Origin: Bedellia somnulentella
Lineage: Eukaryota > Arthropoda > Insecta > Lepidoptera > Bedelliidae
NCBI GenBank assembly: GCA_963576735.1
Contig: OY755190.1
Location: 6,379,695-6,443,694 of the forward strand
DNA: 64,000 nucleotides
Direction: 5' to 3'
The notes beneath the pieces were generated by a model, which saw nothing but the letters and a program-made list of their open reading frames with translations, was not told the origin of the DNA and made no database searches. Below, one piece after another: positions 42,927-53,218 of the stretch (the stretch's first letter is position 1; each line of letters begins with the position of its first letter). The position numbers were made by a program, and so were the translations under genes.

Positions 42927-44714
42927 TTTCTAAAACATACCAAAAATGACTTCGCACAATGTAAAATACAAAAGGTGTTAATTTAGCAATGGTCAAGTGT
43001 AACTCGCCTGTGAAGGATTTAGTAGTAGCAAGAACAGATAGTGTCACAGGTCTATAATATATTTAAGCTAATATTTAAACGTTTTTTTATGTATGTACCT
43101 ATGTTTAATAATTCAACAGATCAGAGGCAATTTTAATATTACAAAAAGAACAATTAAGCGTTTAATAGGAATGAACCGATGACGTTTAAATGGTCCTCGA
43201 CAGATGACAATTAAAGAATTACTTAACGTTTACAAAAGGGTCCTTTTTGGATTTGTCACTTGGAATAAATCCCTCCTTATATGATGTAAGCTAGGGGATT
43301 AGCTGACTGATGATACAACTGCCTCCATTCTAACATCTTCATACACAGTTCAAGTTATGTGAACCAGGCTGTAGACATATTTTGATCATTTAATGTTACT
43401 TTATGTTGGTCGTGAGATGAGTTTGGCTGTTAACTGTTAACGTGAATTTTACGTTTTTTAGTAATTTTATCTGCAACACAATAGAAAATTTTCTTTTTCA
43501 CGTACTTGCTCATTAAGAATAAAAAAAAAATTGCGCATTTTGAGTTACATAGTGATTTTTCCAATGGCCCCTGCACTAAATAAAACGTGTATTGCGGATG
43601 GCCTTTCTCGATATTTACATTGATTTCCAAATTAAAATTATACACAAAAATAATTAATAAAGAAAAACCTAACACTATAAAAGTAAACAAAATAAGCAGA
43701 ACTAAGAAAAGAATTTATAAAATAACTATTTTACTTGGGTGTATATAGTGTTTAGGAGTGGGTGCGTCTATGTGTGTGTGAGTGTGTGTGTGGGGGGGCG
43801 TGTGTTTGAGGCATTATATTTGAAATATTCAATTTATAATGTCTTTTTACTAAGTTATATTAAAAAAAGTTGCAACGGCTGGTCTCTCTTCTGCCTGCTA
43901 AGTCTCAGGAATCGCTAGGAACTTTTTGTTGGAAAGTCGCTGTAAAACAAAACTTGATAATAATCCTTGAGTTTGAGTTTGTTATTTAAATAATGATTTA
44001 ATAAACGAATATGTTTAAAACATAAATGAATGTCAAATTTACTTCAGAAGATTATTCATCTAATTTTTACTGCAACCACTTCAAATGAAAGAATCTCTAT
44101 TTTTCCTCGCAAATTTGAAATGATAACTGCGTCTTTTATTCGTCGGCACCAGTTAAAGTTACATATTAGTTTCTCTATCACCCTTTACAGCTGAATCTGA
44201 TCAGATTGGGTATTATTGTTTTAGCAAAGCCAATTCGAAATACCCATTACCAAGTCTTTCCTACGATTTATCCTACCTCGAAATCAATTTATTGGATAAT
44301 TAGCAAGAGTTAAGCCACCAGTAGCATGCGTTGACAGCATCAATCGTGACCTCCTGTCAGCGGTAGATCTGAAGCAAATTAAACCGTGTGCAGACCTCCT
44401 TTGGAAAAAAAAGAAAAAGCAGGAACGTTGGCGCCAACGCGCTCGCGATGTTCTTTATTTGAATGTCTGCAGCATTCCTGAACTTTTTAGTTGTTTTTAA
44501 ATGACTGTCTAGTCGGTTCCGAGGTAGGCTTGATAAGAATCGATTATAAAACATTTGTTTTACATGTAAATTATTACCGTTTTGATGAAAGGTTTTGATA
44601 GTGGTGAAATATCATTTTTGGAAAGATTTAGTCTAAATGTTTTAAAGTATTTTTGTTTTGTGATTTACTTGTACTCTCATAGTCATATTGCCTAATTTTA
44701 CTTAGTTACACATA
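42927..44714. other. Unrecognised, with (TG)n tract
   Basis: No family member recognised. A minus-strand frame at 43430-43690 begins with a hydrophobic stretch but has no known domain and is not claimed. Confidence 0.4.
43765..43805 (+). repeat. Imperfect (TG)n / G-run microsatellite
   Basis: GTGTGTGTGAGTGTGTGTGT followed by GGGGGGGCG. Confidence 0.8.
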
Positions 44715-44913
44715 CTCTCGGCCATAAAGCCCGAAAAAGGGAAACCAGAGCTTTAGAGCCAGTACCACATTTGAAAGTTGAAAGAAGGTAGAAATGGGTC
44801 TCCTACCGCATCGCCCAAAAATCACTTAAAAGCCCCATAACCATTGGTCTTCTTATAAGACACCCGTGGATAGAAAGGGGTAGTGACATTCTGAGCTGGC
44901 ATTACACGGCAAA
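44715..44913 (-). mobile_element. Family X copy, minus strand
   Basis: ACTCTCGGCCATAAAGCCCG to GAGCTGGCATTACACGGCA, with a deletion between the AAGTTGAAAG and GAAATGGGTCTCC blocks. Confidence 0.65.
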
Positions 44914-45003
44914 ATGAGACACTATCATATATCACAGAATATTAACTGTTGTCTTTTTGAACACGATTTTGAAGATATTAATTTCTTTTGACATGATGAT
45001 GAT

Positions 45004-45372
45004 GGGCGACATGATAGTCCAGTGGGTAGAACACCCGCCCGAAAAACAGAAGGGCGTGAGTTCCAATCCTGGAACGGGCCTACACCAATTTGTCTTTTCT
45101 AAAAGTCATATGTGTGGTTAATTTATCATGGTTGCTAACGGTGAGGGAAAACATCGTGAGGAAACCCACATGGCTGAGTTGTACTTAGTCATGTGACAGT
45201 GTATTTGTACAAAACGGCGATAGGCCTGCCCCCTATCACGTGAGTACACTGTCTAAGCAAAACGTGGGTACCTTCTCTGGAAACTAGATGGCGCTTGCCA
45301 TGTGAGTTCAGGAGTATTGGTACCTCTGCCAACCCCTTCGGGGATAAACGGCGTGAACGTTTATGTTATGTT
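45004..45372 (+). mobile_element. SINE A, full length
   Basis: Head GATAGTCCAGTGGGTAGAAC with B box-like GAGTTCCAATCC (about 45 bp apart), then CCTACACCAATTTGTCTTTT, ATCATGGTTGCTAACGGTGA, GAGGAAACCCACATGGCTGA, CTATCACGTGAGTACACTGT and AACCCCTTCGGGGATAAACG. It ends in a GTTTATGTTATG repeat. This is the reference copy for the family here; about 365 bp. Confidence 0.75.
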
Positions 45373-45494
45373 TATGTTATGTAATTTCTTTTAGTAGTCT
45401 GTATAATATTCTTTTTAATTACCCTATTTCAGTTTTTTAGTTTTATTATGTGTGTATAAGTAATACAAAGTTAATCACCTCCGTGCCTGTGCCG

Positions 45495-45800
45495 TGGCTG
45501 CCTCCGTGGTGTCGCGGTTAAGCGCTTGGTTTCAAGTACTTAGTACGAAGGTCTCGGGTTCGATCCCCAGGGGGTGGTAACCTTACAAAATTAATTTGTA
45601 AGATTTAACCTAGTCTGGAAGGATATTGCAGGCTTGAGTACCTGATTATCCGAAAATTAAGAAGATTCCGTGCTTCGGAGGGCACGTTAAGCCGTCAGTC
45701 CCGGCTTCTATTACGGTAGTAGTCGTTAGTCTGCCAACGGACTATTGCCCAATTTCCCTATATAGGGTAGGCTCGAGCTCCTTGGTGGGGACATATATGT
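45495..45800 (+). mobile_element. SINE B, full length
   Basis: Head GCCTCCGTGGTGTCGCGGTT (A box) and CGGGTTCGATCCCC (B box), then CCTGATTATCCGAAAATTAA, GCTTCGGAGGGCACGTTAAG, CGTCAGTCCCGGCTTCTATT and CTCCTTGGTGGGGACATATA. The central GGAGGGCACGTTAAGCCGTC stretch recurs in other insect repeats as I recall. The matching copy is inverted at 59290-59640. Confidence 0.75.
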
Positions 45801-45904
45801 GACTGTGTAAGAAATCACCTGATTATCCGAAAACAATGCAATTAGAGGGTTTAAAATAAATAAAATAAAAATTATTCTTACGCTCAGAAAATTAACCATA
45901 TTTA

Positions 45905-46111
45905 TAAGAGAGTGTAGATCTAGAGGACCACAGAGGACACATTTAGATCCAATGGAGTATGTGCTTAAAAAAGCAGGCGTCCGAAGTGTGACGAATAAAA
46001 TAACCTGGATGAGCAGATTGAAAAATTTAGATGAAGCTCCAGAGATTTGCCAGGATTGAATAAAGTGGTAATCAATTTTATCTGCCTTCCACAATGGGAA
46101 CTAATGGCATG

Positions 46112-46115
<4 letters not shown>
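45905..46115 (+). mobile_element. RTE-like LINE 3' fragment
   Basis: GAGGACCACAGAGGACACAT through AAAAAAGCAGGCGTCCGAAG to GGGAACTAATGGCATGATTG. It covers the RGRPRRT-coding part, with frameshifts. Confidence 0.65.

Positions 46116-46143
<28 letters not shown>
46116..46143 (+). repeat. (AT)n microsatellite
   Basis: A pure AT run at the end of the LINE fragment, immediately before an X copy. Confidence 0.8.
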
Positions 46144-46148
<5 letters not shown>

Positions 46149-46398
46149 CCGCGTAGTGCCGGCTTAGAATGTCGCTACCCCTTTCTACCCACGGTGTCGT
46201 AAGAGGCGACTAAGGGTATTGGGGCTTTTTATTGGATTTTTGGGCGATGCGGTTGGAGACCCATCACCAAAAACCTTTATTTTTACCATCTTTTCCCCAC
46301 TCAACTTCCAAAAGTGGCTGAGGAATTTATAATTTCTTAGCTCTGGCTACCCCTTCTAGGGAAATATAGCCGTGAGTATATGTTTGTATGTATCTATG
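46144..46398 (+). mobile_element. Family X, full length
   Basis: TTGCCGCGTAGTGCCGGCTT to GCCGTGAGTATATG and the tail. It belongs to the CCGTGTAGTGCCGG head subtype and is joined directly to the (AT)n run. Confidence 0.8.
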
Positions 46399-46984
46399 TA
46401 GGTCTGGCAACTGTACAACCAAATCATTGCAAAAAAAAACTTTTTGAGTACACAAGTAAATAAAATCATGAAAAAGTTAATCCATGCACATCCGGAAGCT
46501 GTATATATCATGCCAGTTTACACCAAAAAATGCAGCCTTTTTTTATCCACGGCTATCATTTCAATAGTTTTCGTACGGAATTCAGAATTAATATATTGCA
46601 GTCTAACTAATTATTTTATCATACAATTTATTTTTGGAATGGGTTGGGAAGCTTTGAAAGTTTCTTTAGTTTTATCTAGGTATAGATAAATGCTGTGACA
46701 TACGGACAAACTAACATGACAGCCTTAAAATGAGTTACAAAAATTATAGGGTAAAAGTTTCGTCGTTAGTTCCTTAAAAAGAAAGAATAGAACATATTTG
46801 AAACAGTGCAATTACCGATATCGACTTTATCAAGCGAAGCAAATTCCTGAAATTGTGATTTCGGAGAAATGACGTGATTCACACACCGTGCAACAAATTC
46901 ATGTGCGAATCACCTTAAACAAACAAGCAGTGGATTTAAAAAGGCCATATTTTTAAAGGTGTATATAAATACATCAAACTCTTA
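46399..46984. other. Unrecognised sequence
   Basis: No repeat family member; the small open frame at 46444-46689 has no known domain. Confidence 0.4.
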
Positions 46985-47245
46985 AATTCAAAAATTCACG
47001 CCGTATATCCCCGAATAGGTTGGCAGAGGTACTAATACTTCTGATCAACACGTGACATTGTTACCTGGTGTTCAGAGTATAGGGGGCAAGGTCTATCGTC
47101 GTTTTGTAGGAATACCTTCAAATGACTAAGTACAACTTAGGCATGTGGGTTTCCTCACGATATTTTCCCCCACCGTTAACCGTGTGTGTGTGTGTGTATT
47201 TTCCCTCATCGTTGACAACTATGATAAATATACCAAGCATATACC
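46985..47245 (-). mobile_element. SINE A body, minus strand
   Basis: TTCACGCCGTATATCCCCGA to GGGTTTCCTCACGATATTTT, with a (GT)n run inserted near 47190 and a partial repeat of the TTTTCCC...CACCGTT segment. Confidence 0.65.
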
Positions 47246-47289
47246 TTTAGAAAAGGCAAACTTGGGTAGGTAGATAAATACATATGCAT

Positions 47290-47515
47290 GCATAAGTATA
47301 ACCACGGTGTAAATCCTGAAAAATAGGAAACCGATCTTCAGATTCAGGAATTCCTTAGAATCTTTTGGAAATCGAGCGTTGAGTGGAGTAGAATAAGGGA
47401 AAGATAGTGATCATAGTGTTGGGTCTCCAGCCACATTGACCAATAAATCAATTAAAAAGCCCAAAAAACTGTCTCAAAAATGGTTTTTTGCTCAGTCAGC
47501 ACTACACGGCAAATT
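47290..47515 (-). mobile_element. Family X copy, degraded
   Basis: AGTATAACCACGGTGTAAAT, TTGGGTCTCCAGCCACATTG and CAGTCAGCACTACACGGCAA in minus-strand order. The GTCGTAAGAGGCGAC part is lost. Confidence 0.6.
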
Positions 47516-47762
47516 TTTGGTTGGTTCATAACCCAAATTAAAGATGACGTTTTTCGAAAGTTAAACAAAGTAATGTTAAGGTGGGCTTATGTATATAGAT
47601 CAGACTGGAAGTTAATCACTGAAAGATATTTATCTATAACTAGCAGCCCGTCCCGGCTTCGCTCGGGCATGAATTATCATTAACATTTTGTTTTTCATTT
47701 TATTACATGTATTATTATTTTAACATATTTTTTTTAAGTTTTAAACTATGTTATATTTTTTT

Positions 47763-48008
47763 GCTGTGTAGTGTCGGCTAAGAATAGCACTACCCCATTT
47801 CTTCCGGTGGGTGTACGTAAGAGGCGACTAACGGTAAGTCCCAAAACCGTTAGTCGCCTCTTACGTACACCCACCGGAAGAAATGGGGTAGTGCTATTCT
47901 AAGCCGACACTACACAGCAGACTTCCAAAAGTGGCTGAGGAATTTCTGATTCCTTAGCTCTGGCTACCCCTTCTAGGGATTTAAAGCCGTGAGTATATGT
48001 ATGTATGT
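47763..48008 (+). mobile_element. Family X copy with a 73-bp 5' palindrome
   Basis: 47763-47835 is the X head forward and 47846-47918 is the same 73 bp inverted with one mismatch, around a 10-bp loop. The copy then jumps to ACTTCCAAAAGTGGCTGAGG and continues to the tail. ATGTTATATTTTTT flanks the whole at 47748-47761 and 48009-48022, so the rearranged form was inserted as one unit, into Helitron 3. Confidence 0.85.
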
Positions 48009-48084
48009 ATGTTATATTTTTTGTATTTATATTTTTATTTTTTTTATTTTTCATAATGAGTAATTACATCAAAAGCCATTCAAT

Positions 48085-48375
48085 TTATAGAGTTAGAGCT
48101 TCCCTGTAAACAATATTTGACGTTGTTGTATTTTGGGGCAGCAAAATAAATTGATGTTCAGGAGCTCCCACCCGCGACAGGCCAACGTACAGTTGACCGT
48201 GAGTAAAACAATTCTTTCGCAGGTCAATCCCTACTAATTTGAAGGTTTGGCCTTGGAACTTATTAATTGTTAAAGCAAAAAATGTTTTAGCCGGAAATTG
48301 TAGCCGTTTAAATGGAATTGGCAGATCAGTTGGGATCATCGGTATCCTCGGTATATGAGCTAATTGACCGGGCAC
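48085..48375 (-). pseudogene. Helitron helicase C-terminal fragment
   Basis: 97 codons matching the end of PIF1-type helicases of Helitrons: FPIKL-like LPIPFKRLQFPAKTFFALTI, NKFQGQTFKLVGIDLRK (motif V region) and GQLYVGLSRVG (motif VI). The Rep domain, Walker A/B and most of the helicase are missing, so the fragment is non-functional. It lies in the expected sense orientation for Helitron 3 and is the only helicase in the window that clearly belongs to its host element. Confidence 0.85.
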
Positions 48376-49047
48376 TGGGCCAGTGATAATAGTCGCTACA
48401 ATTAAATTTTGCTTTAACTCTTTGATAAGCAGCCTCCCGTACCCCTTCGTGACGCCTGCAACAACTTACTATGCATAGCTAATCGAGCGGAGTTTTATCT
48501 ATTTTTTTAATTCGAGATAACTTTCGAATGGAATGTTCGAATTGAATAATTCAAAAAGTAATATAAGGGTATTGAAGTAGTCTGAAATAATATATACGTT
48601 TTTTATAAGGATTAGATAGGTACAAATAAAGAGCCCTTTCTAAAGCAGGATTTTAATTTAATTTTAAATAATTTTATATAATGACGCTTGTTGTGAGATA
48701 ACTATAATAGTTAGAGACATGCTGTCGGGGCATTTTTTTTAGATAATGATGTGTTCTATAAAATTGTAGTACATAATTTTATTCTATTTTCAATAGTTTT
48801 CGCAGCGCATGCGATGTAAGGATTTTTTTTGGTATTTCTTTAACACCTTGGGTTACATTTTTGAAGTTTACGTAAGGATCCCTAATTTTTTTGAAAATTA
48901 AATATAGCCTATGTCACTCGGGAATAGTGTAGCATTAAAACAGTGAAAGAATTTTTCAAATCCGTCCAGTAGTTTTGGAGCCTATTCAATTCAAACAAAC
49001 AAACAAACAAAAAATCAAACCTTTCCTCTTTATAATATTAGTATAGA

Positions 49048-49660
49048 TATTGACCTAATTTGATACGTTTGATACATCCATGGTAGCCCAATAGAAACAT
49101 GCGAAGGTTTAAAATCCAAACCTTCCATCCTAAGGCCATATGTGTGAAACTTGATTACGAAGAGGGCTAAACTCTTGAGGCCACCCACATGATAGAGATT
49201 GACAATGTTTTTATCAGTGTAAGTAACAGAGATACAGCGCAAAATATTAATATTAAAACAATATAAGATTAAGGAGTCAATTTTATTGATAGTGTTACAG
49301 CAATGCAAATTGGAACTTATTTAGTTGACTATGACTTTGTACACACTTTAAATTTACTTTACACAAAGCACAAAATTTCATTTGGCTCCTCGTAAAGATC
49401 TTTGGCGTATAGATTCAAAACCATCAGGCCTTATTGTCGTTTCCTGTTGTAACCCTTAGTGGCAAAAAGGCTGGATTCTTTTTTGTGTTGTAACAATGTG
49501 TGCAAAGGCCGGCCCTCCATCGCGTGAATGCACTTTATATGCTAAAAGCGGGTAGGAGCACAAGTTGGAAAAAGGTTAGGTTATGTTCAATAGTACTACC
49601 AGCTCCGCCACCCCTTTGGAGACATGCGGCGAAGACGACAATAATTTGGATCTGGCTGAA
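49048..49660. other. Mostly unrecognised, SINE A-like scraps
   Basis: Degraded SINE A-like words at about 49136-49210 (CATATGTGTGAAACTTGATT, CCACCCACATG) and 49500-49640 (CCACCCCTTTGGAGACATGC) hint at very old copies; nothing else was recognised. Confidence 0.35.
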
Positions 49661-49935
49661 AATCTGTTTTAAAGGCAAGTCTTTGAATAATACTGAGCCA
49701 GAAGCTGATTTTTTGCCTTTGTGTGTGTTATTTTAATTTATTTTTGTTGTGTTTTCTCTGGTTTCACTATGTAGACAACTTTCGATTTGTTAGTTCTACT
49801 TTGTGAATTTGGCTGAACCTGCCATTGTTTTATTTTATTGTTGATGTGCCCGTAGGCAATGAATAAATACTATCTTTCTTCCTTTCAATATGAGATTCCT
49901 TTGAACAAAAAGATACGTATATATAAAGGCAAGGA

Positions 49936-50125
49936 AAATTTCGACACCAGCAGGGAGCGAACCCACGCTCTCCGGGTGTACGCCCTCATGGCTGTACCAA
50001 TTGAGCTATATAGTGTCAACTAGCTACTAGTGCGAAATTCTTCTTTCCTTTGTTTCTTTAACACTTTTTAAGTAGCCTCAGCGTTCCCTACCGAAACCTT
50101 ATTGGCCTTCAGATTTTTTTACAAA
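49936..50125 (-). repeat. tRNA-like family T unit
   Basis: Minus strand: GACAC...GTGTC ends, TAGCTCAATTGGTACAGC, GGGTTCGCTCCC. The region beyond it (TTTCCTTTGTTTCTTTAACA, then GCGTTCCCTACC) matches the upstream flank of the unit at 52110-52190, so unit and flank moved together. The D-arm is plausible but the anticodon arm is not paired. Confidence 0.55.
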
Positions 50126-50194
50126 TTCAGAAGGTTAAGATAATAAAAGATACGTACCAAAATGAGCAGCACATACATTAATAGCAGTGTCTCT

Positions 50195-50290
50195 TTCGGA
50201 CTGCGCAGGCGCCACGCGCTCCCACGGCGGCAGTCTTTGTCGGCACATCAAACGACACGCGCCGCCGCCGCCGTCGCGCAGTTTTGTGTT
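50195..50290. promoter_or_regulatory. CpG-rich block with NRF-1-like word
   Basis: GACTGCGCAGGCGCCACGCG followed by GCCGCCGCCGCCGTCGCGC. The TGCGCAGGCGC word resembles the NRF-1/ewg site and its reverse occurs at about 5406. No transcript start or adjoining exon is visible. Confidence 0.25.
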
Positions 50291-50384
50291 ACCGAAGTAC
50301 TGATATTTCAATGAATTCGAAAATGCTGTACTCTGGGTTTGCGGTTGAATGACTGTTTGAGGTTTAGAAGAGAAAGCTTTATAT

Positions 50385-50592
50385 CACTACCCCTTTCTAC
50401 CCACGGGTGTCGTTAGAGGCGACTAACGGTATGAGGCTTTCTAAGTGATTTTGGGTCTGATGTTAGAGACACATCACCAACGATACTATATTTCTACCAT
50501 CTTGTCCCCTATCAACTTCCAAATGCGGCTGAGGAGTTTCTAGCTCTAAAGCTCTGCCTACCCCTTATTGGGATATATGGCCGTGCATTTGT
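50385..50592 (+). mobile_element. Family X copy, 5'-truncated
   Basis: Begins at TATCACTACCCCTTTCTACC and ends at GGCCGTGCATTTGTGT; the tail has lost its TATG repeats. Confidence 0.7.
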
Positions 50593-50786
50593 GTCTGTAG
50601 AAATATAGTAATTTGCAGAGATCATTTGAATCCATTCTTATTTTACATTTTTCGTCAGTTCTACCTGTGTAGTACCTCTCAGATTAAAAAAGCTTATTTC
50701 ATTGTGAATTTCACGTACGGCGGCATGACTACGAGTAAGAAAATTTGAAATATTTGTTTAGTGATGCTGAGTAAAAGCATCATACA

Positions 50787-50910
50787 TATACTCACGCCGT
50801 TAGTTCCCATTGGGGTAGGCAGAGACTATCGTTCGTCACTTTGTACGATCCTGGCAAACCTTTCTAGCTTCGTTTACATCTTCAATATTTTCAAGCCTGC
50901 TCTTTTATTT
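50787..50910 (-). mobile_element. RTE-like LINE 3' fragment
   Basis: ATACATATACTCACGCCGTT to CTTCGTTTACATCTTCAATA, the reverse complement of the LINE 3' end, very short. Confidence 0.7.
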
Positions 50911-50984
50911 AAAAGCTAATGCTTGAAAATTTTCCAATTTCCCCTTTTGCTACGATATCCGTGAATATACATTAATCTTCTTGG

Positions 50985-51200
50985 CTGTGTAGAGTTGGTT
51001 TAGAACAGTATTTAACAATTTCTTCCCGTAGGCCTTGTACGAAGCGACGAAGGGATATGCGGAAAACAGATGTAAGGTGATGTGACTAGAAACCCATCAC
51101 CGATCATATCCTGTTATACAATCTTTTCGCCGATCAATTTCTATTCGTAATAGCAATTGTGTTATTTTTGAAGCTTTGGCGACATTTTTTGCGTTATATA
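50985..51200 (+). mobile_element. Family X copy, degraded
   Basis: GGCTGTGTAGAGTTGGTTTA, TTCTTCCCGTAGGC and ACCCATCACCGATCATATCC in order. Similarity fades before the tail. Confidence 0.5.
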
Positions 51201-51734
51201 GATCAATACATAGTATAAAACAAAGTCGCTTTCGCTGTATGTCCGTATGTATGCTTAGATCTTTAAAACTACGCAACGGATTTTGATGCGGTTTTTTTTA
51301 ATAGATAGAGTGATTCTTAAGGAAGGTTTGTATGTATAATAAATGCATAATATAGTAGAGAAACACTGATAAATTTAAAGATTTCTAATGTGATGTCGTA
51401 AATAAGCACGTTTTTTTGCGCTTATATTGCAAACGCTGGCTGAACCCTACGAGATAGACCAAAATAATGTACTACAGTATTGTTTACCTTAAAAAGTTCA
51501 ACAAAAAAGTCCGCGATGGTATATGTCTATCTCTTAGGGATAACCCAGCATAACCATTTTTATTCTTTACTAAAAAATGGTTATTTACGAAGTGATTTTA
51601 AACAATACAGCATTAATCCTTATCCAATTAAGTACCTTAAATAAATTGTGCATTTATTATAGATCAATATGCTTTTTACAGCATGTAATTTAAGTGAATA
51701 TTACCGAAGATATTACAAATTTAAAATGCAGGGT

Positions 51735-51845
51735 CGTAGTTGTTTGCGCCGGGCGGCGCGTGCCTATAAATAGCGCGTCGATGGCCGCGCTTCGCCTTAC
51801 AGCACTTTATGATTTGCAGCGATCGCACGCGTTTATCGGAGCTCT
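51735..51845 (+). promoter_or_regulatory. TATA-containing GC-rich block inside Helitron 4
   Basis: TTGCGCCGGGCGGCGCGTGC precedes TATAAATAG (51765-51773), and CCTTACAGC follows with its A 34 bp after the TATA start, which is suitable spacing for a core promoter. It is unlike the A+T-rich remainder of the element and could be captured host DNA. TATAAATAGCGCG also occurs at 29388. Confidence 0.35.
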
Positions 51846-52007
51846 CTAGCGAGGAAAATATCAAGAATTAATTAAACTGAATAGAATAAGTATCTTTTGT
51901 TGTTGATTATCTTTTAATTTTTATTATTATTATTATATTAGTAGTATTGTAAGTTAGACAGGATTATTTAATGTTTTTTGACATGAATTCCTCATGTGGG
52001 GATTATT

Positions 52008-52095
52008 ACTCATAAATAAAAGATGTTATTAAAGGAAAGAAAAATTTCGACACTGGCGGGGATCGAACCCGCGACCTTCGGGTATACGCCCCCGA
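52008..52095 (-). repeat. tRNA-like family T unit, left member of inverted pair
   Basis: Reverse complement of 52210-52297 for about 75 bp with one mismatch, including GGGTTCG/GATCC-type B box and GTGTCGAAATTTTTC. The unit lacks its 5' half (D-arm). Its outer flank (ATGAG...CCTCATGTGG) is the one split by Helitron 1 near 31800/33930. Confidence 0.65.
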
Positions 52096-52189
52096 ATTAG
52101 TTAAAATTCGGAGGTAGGAAACGCAAACACTACTTGAACGTGTAAAAAAGAAACAAAGGATAGAGAAATTTCGCGCTGGATGCCAACTG

Positions 52190-52297
52190 ACACTGTAGCT
52201 CAGTTGGCAGAGCGACGGGGGCGTATACCCGAAGGTCGCGGGTTCGAACCCCGCCAGTGTCGAAATTTTTCTTTCCTTTAATAACATCTTTTATAGA
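52190..52297 (+). repeat. tRNA-like family T unit, best-preserved
   Basis: GACACTG (52190-52196) pairs perfectly with CAGTGTC (52254-52260). The D-arm GCTC...GAGC and T-arm GCGGGTTCGAACCCCGC are intact, followed by a TTTTT terminator-like run. The anticodon arm has only a 4-bp stem (CGGG/CCCG) and an 8-base loop, so no anticodon can be assigned. It is therefore scored as tRNA-derived repeat and not as a tRNA gene. Confidence 0.6.
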
Positions 52298-52647
52298 TAG
52301 GATTAGCTTAAAACCATATTTCTTGGTATTTCTTCCATTAAGACTTTGATTTGAATTTAGAGTTAAGACAATTTAGTATTAGGGCGAGCATTTTCAATTA
52401 TTGAAAATTATAGTTAAGTTCATAGAAGAACTGAATAGAATAGGTATATTTTGTTGTTGATATTCTTTTGTTTTTAGTCGAACGAATAGTAAGTAAATAT
52501 TTTTACTCCAGCACTAACCAAAAGGACATTCTGTAGTAGGTATATTTTGCATTGCACCCGTGCGAAGCCGGGGCGGGTCGCTAGTAGTATATAAACGCTT
52601 CCTTCTATTCGATATAAATACGATCAAATCGGTCAGATACAACATAC

Positions 52648-52797
52648 TGAGAAATAAAAGAGCATGTATGAGAAGAATAATGAATGTAAGGGAAGTAAGA
52701 GAGGTTTGTTAAGATCGTACTAAATGGCAATCGATAGTCTCTGCCCACCCCAATGGGAATAATGGGCGTGAGTATAGGTAAGTAAGTACGACGTACT
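52648..52797 (+). mobile_element. RTE-like LINE 3' fragment
   Basis: AATAAAAGAGCATGTATGAG to GGGCGTGAGTATAGGTAAGT. It shares with 24838-25000 the GAATAATGGGCG variant and an (AAGT)n tail, so the two form a LINE subfamily. Confidence 0.7.
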
Positions 52798-52829
52798 CGA
52801 AGTACACCAAGGGCGCTGGAAATGATGCT

Positions 52830-53045
52830 GATAGGCTTGTGATTAGATCTGGAATCAAACCTATACCAATGTGTGGTTTAAAAAATGCATAAGGAAACCC
52901 AAGCTAGATTTTCTCAGTTATTAGACAGTATATTCCTCTATCGGTGAAAGGCCTGCCTGTCCAAGCAGAAAATTCATGTAATATTATAAAATATCAATAC
53001 ATTTTCCTTTCCTTCGGGTATGTGAGGGCTATATGCATCTTTTTG
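52830..53045 (+). mobile_element. SINE A copy, degraded
   Basis: CCTATACCAATGTGTGG, AAGGAAACCCAAGC, AAAGGCCTGCCTGTCCAAGC and CCTTCGGGTATGTG appear in family order. Confidence 0.45.
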
Positions 53046-53119
53046 TTTGAATGCTTTGTGTTGTATTTCATCCGTGTCACCTATCAGACAGTTTCAATGA
53101 TTGCTGGACGATGTGGTGT

Positions 53120-53218
53120 GTAGACTCGACTCCATCCATCTTTTTTTGTACTATCTTCTCTTCCAAAAGTCCCTGAGGTAGTTCTGGCCATCTCTTTTGG
53201 AATATATTAATCTGTGTA
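53120..53218 (+). mobile_element. Family X 3' scrap
   Basis: TTCCAAAAGTCCCTGAGGTA and CATCTCTTTTGGAATATATT correspond to the X 3' half without the tail. Confidence 0.35.

Larger units (their letters stand above)
47640..49047 (-). mobile_element. Helitron 3 with helicase remnant
   Basis: On the minus strand it begins TCTATACTAATATTATAAAG at 49047 (after an A) and ends GAAGCCGGGACGGGCTGCTAG at 47640 (before a T). About 1.4 kb, including an inserted X copy. The GC-rich stem-forming 3' end and TC/CTAG termini are typical of Helitrons; the helicase remnant at 48085-48375 supports the class. Confidence 0.85.
51203..52584 (+). mobile_element. Helitron 4
   Basis: Begins TCAATACATAGTATAAAACA after an A and ends GAAGCCGGGGCGGGTCGCTAG before a T. 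The first 140 bases match a stretch inside Y (from about 4669 and 9747), including AAAACTACG and a TTTTGATGCG-like word. It carries a GC-rich block with a TATA box and an inverted pair of tRNA-like units. No helicase or Rep frame. Confidence 0.8.

Noticed and set aside
43430..43690. An 86-codon minus-strand frame with a hydrophobic start
   Set aside because: Could mimic a signal anchor, but the rest is Lys-rich A+T-driven sequence with no family resemblance.
45004..45800. A composite SINE A + SINE B element
   Set aside because: The two are adjacent here and at 58925-59640, but in the element's own direction the order is reversed between the loci, so the adjacency is chance.
52190..52262. A functional tRNA gene
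   Set aside because: The acceptor and T-arm pair well, but the anticodon stem has only 4 bp with an 8-base loop, and the unit is part of a dispersed inverted repeat.
52006..52287. A 93-codon minus-strand frame
   Set aside because: It is a translation through the inverted tRNA-like units and carries no protein signal.
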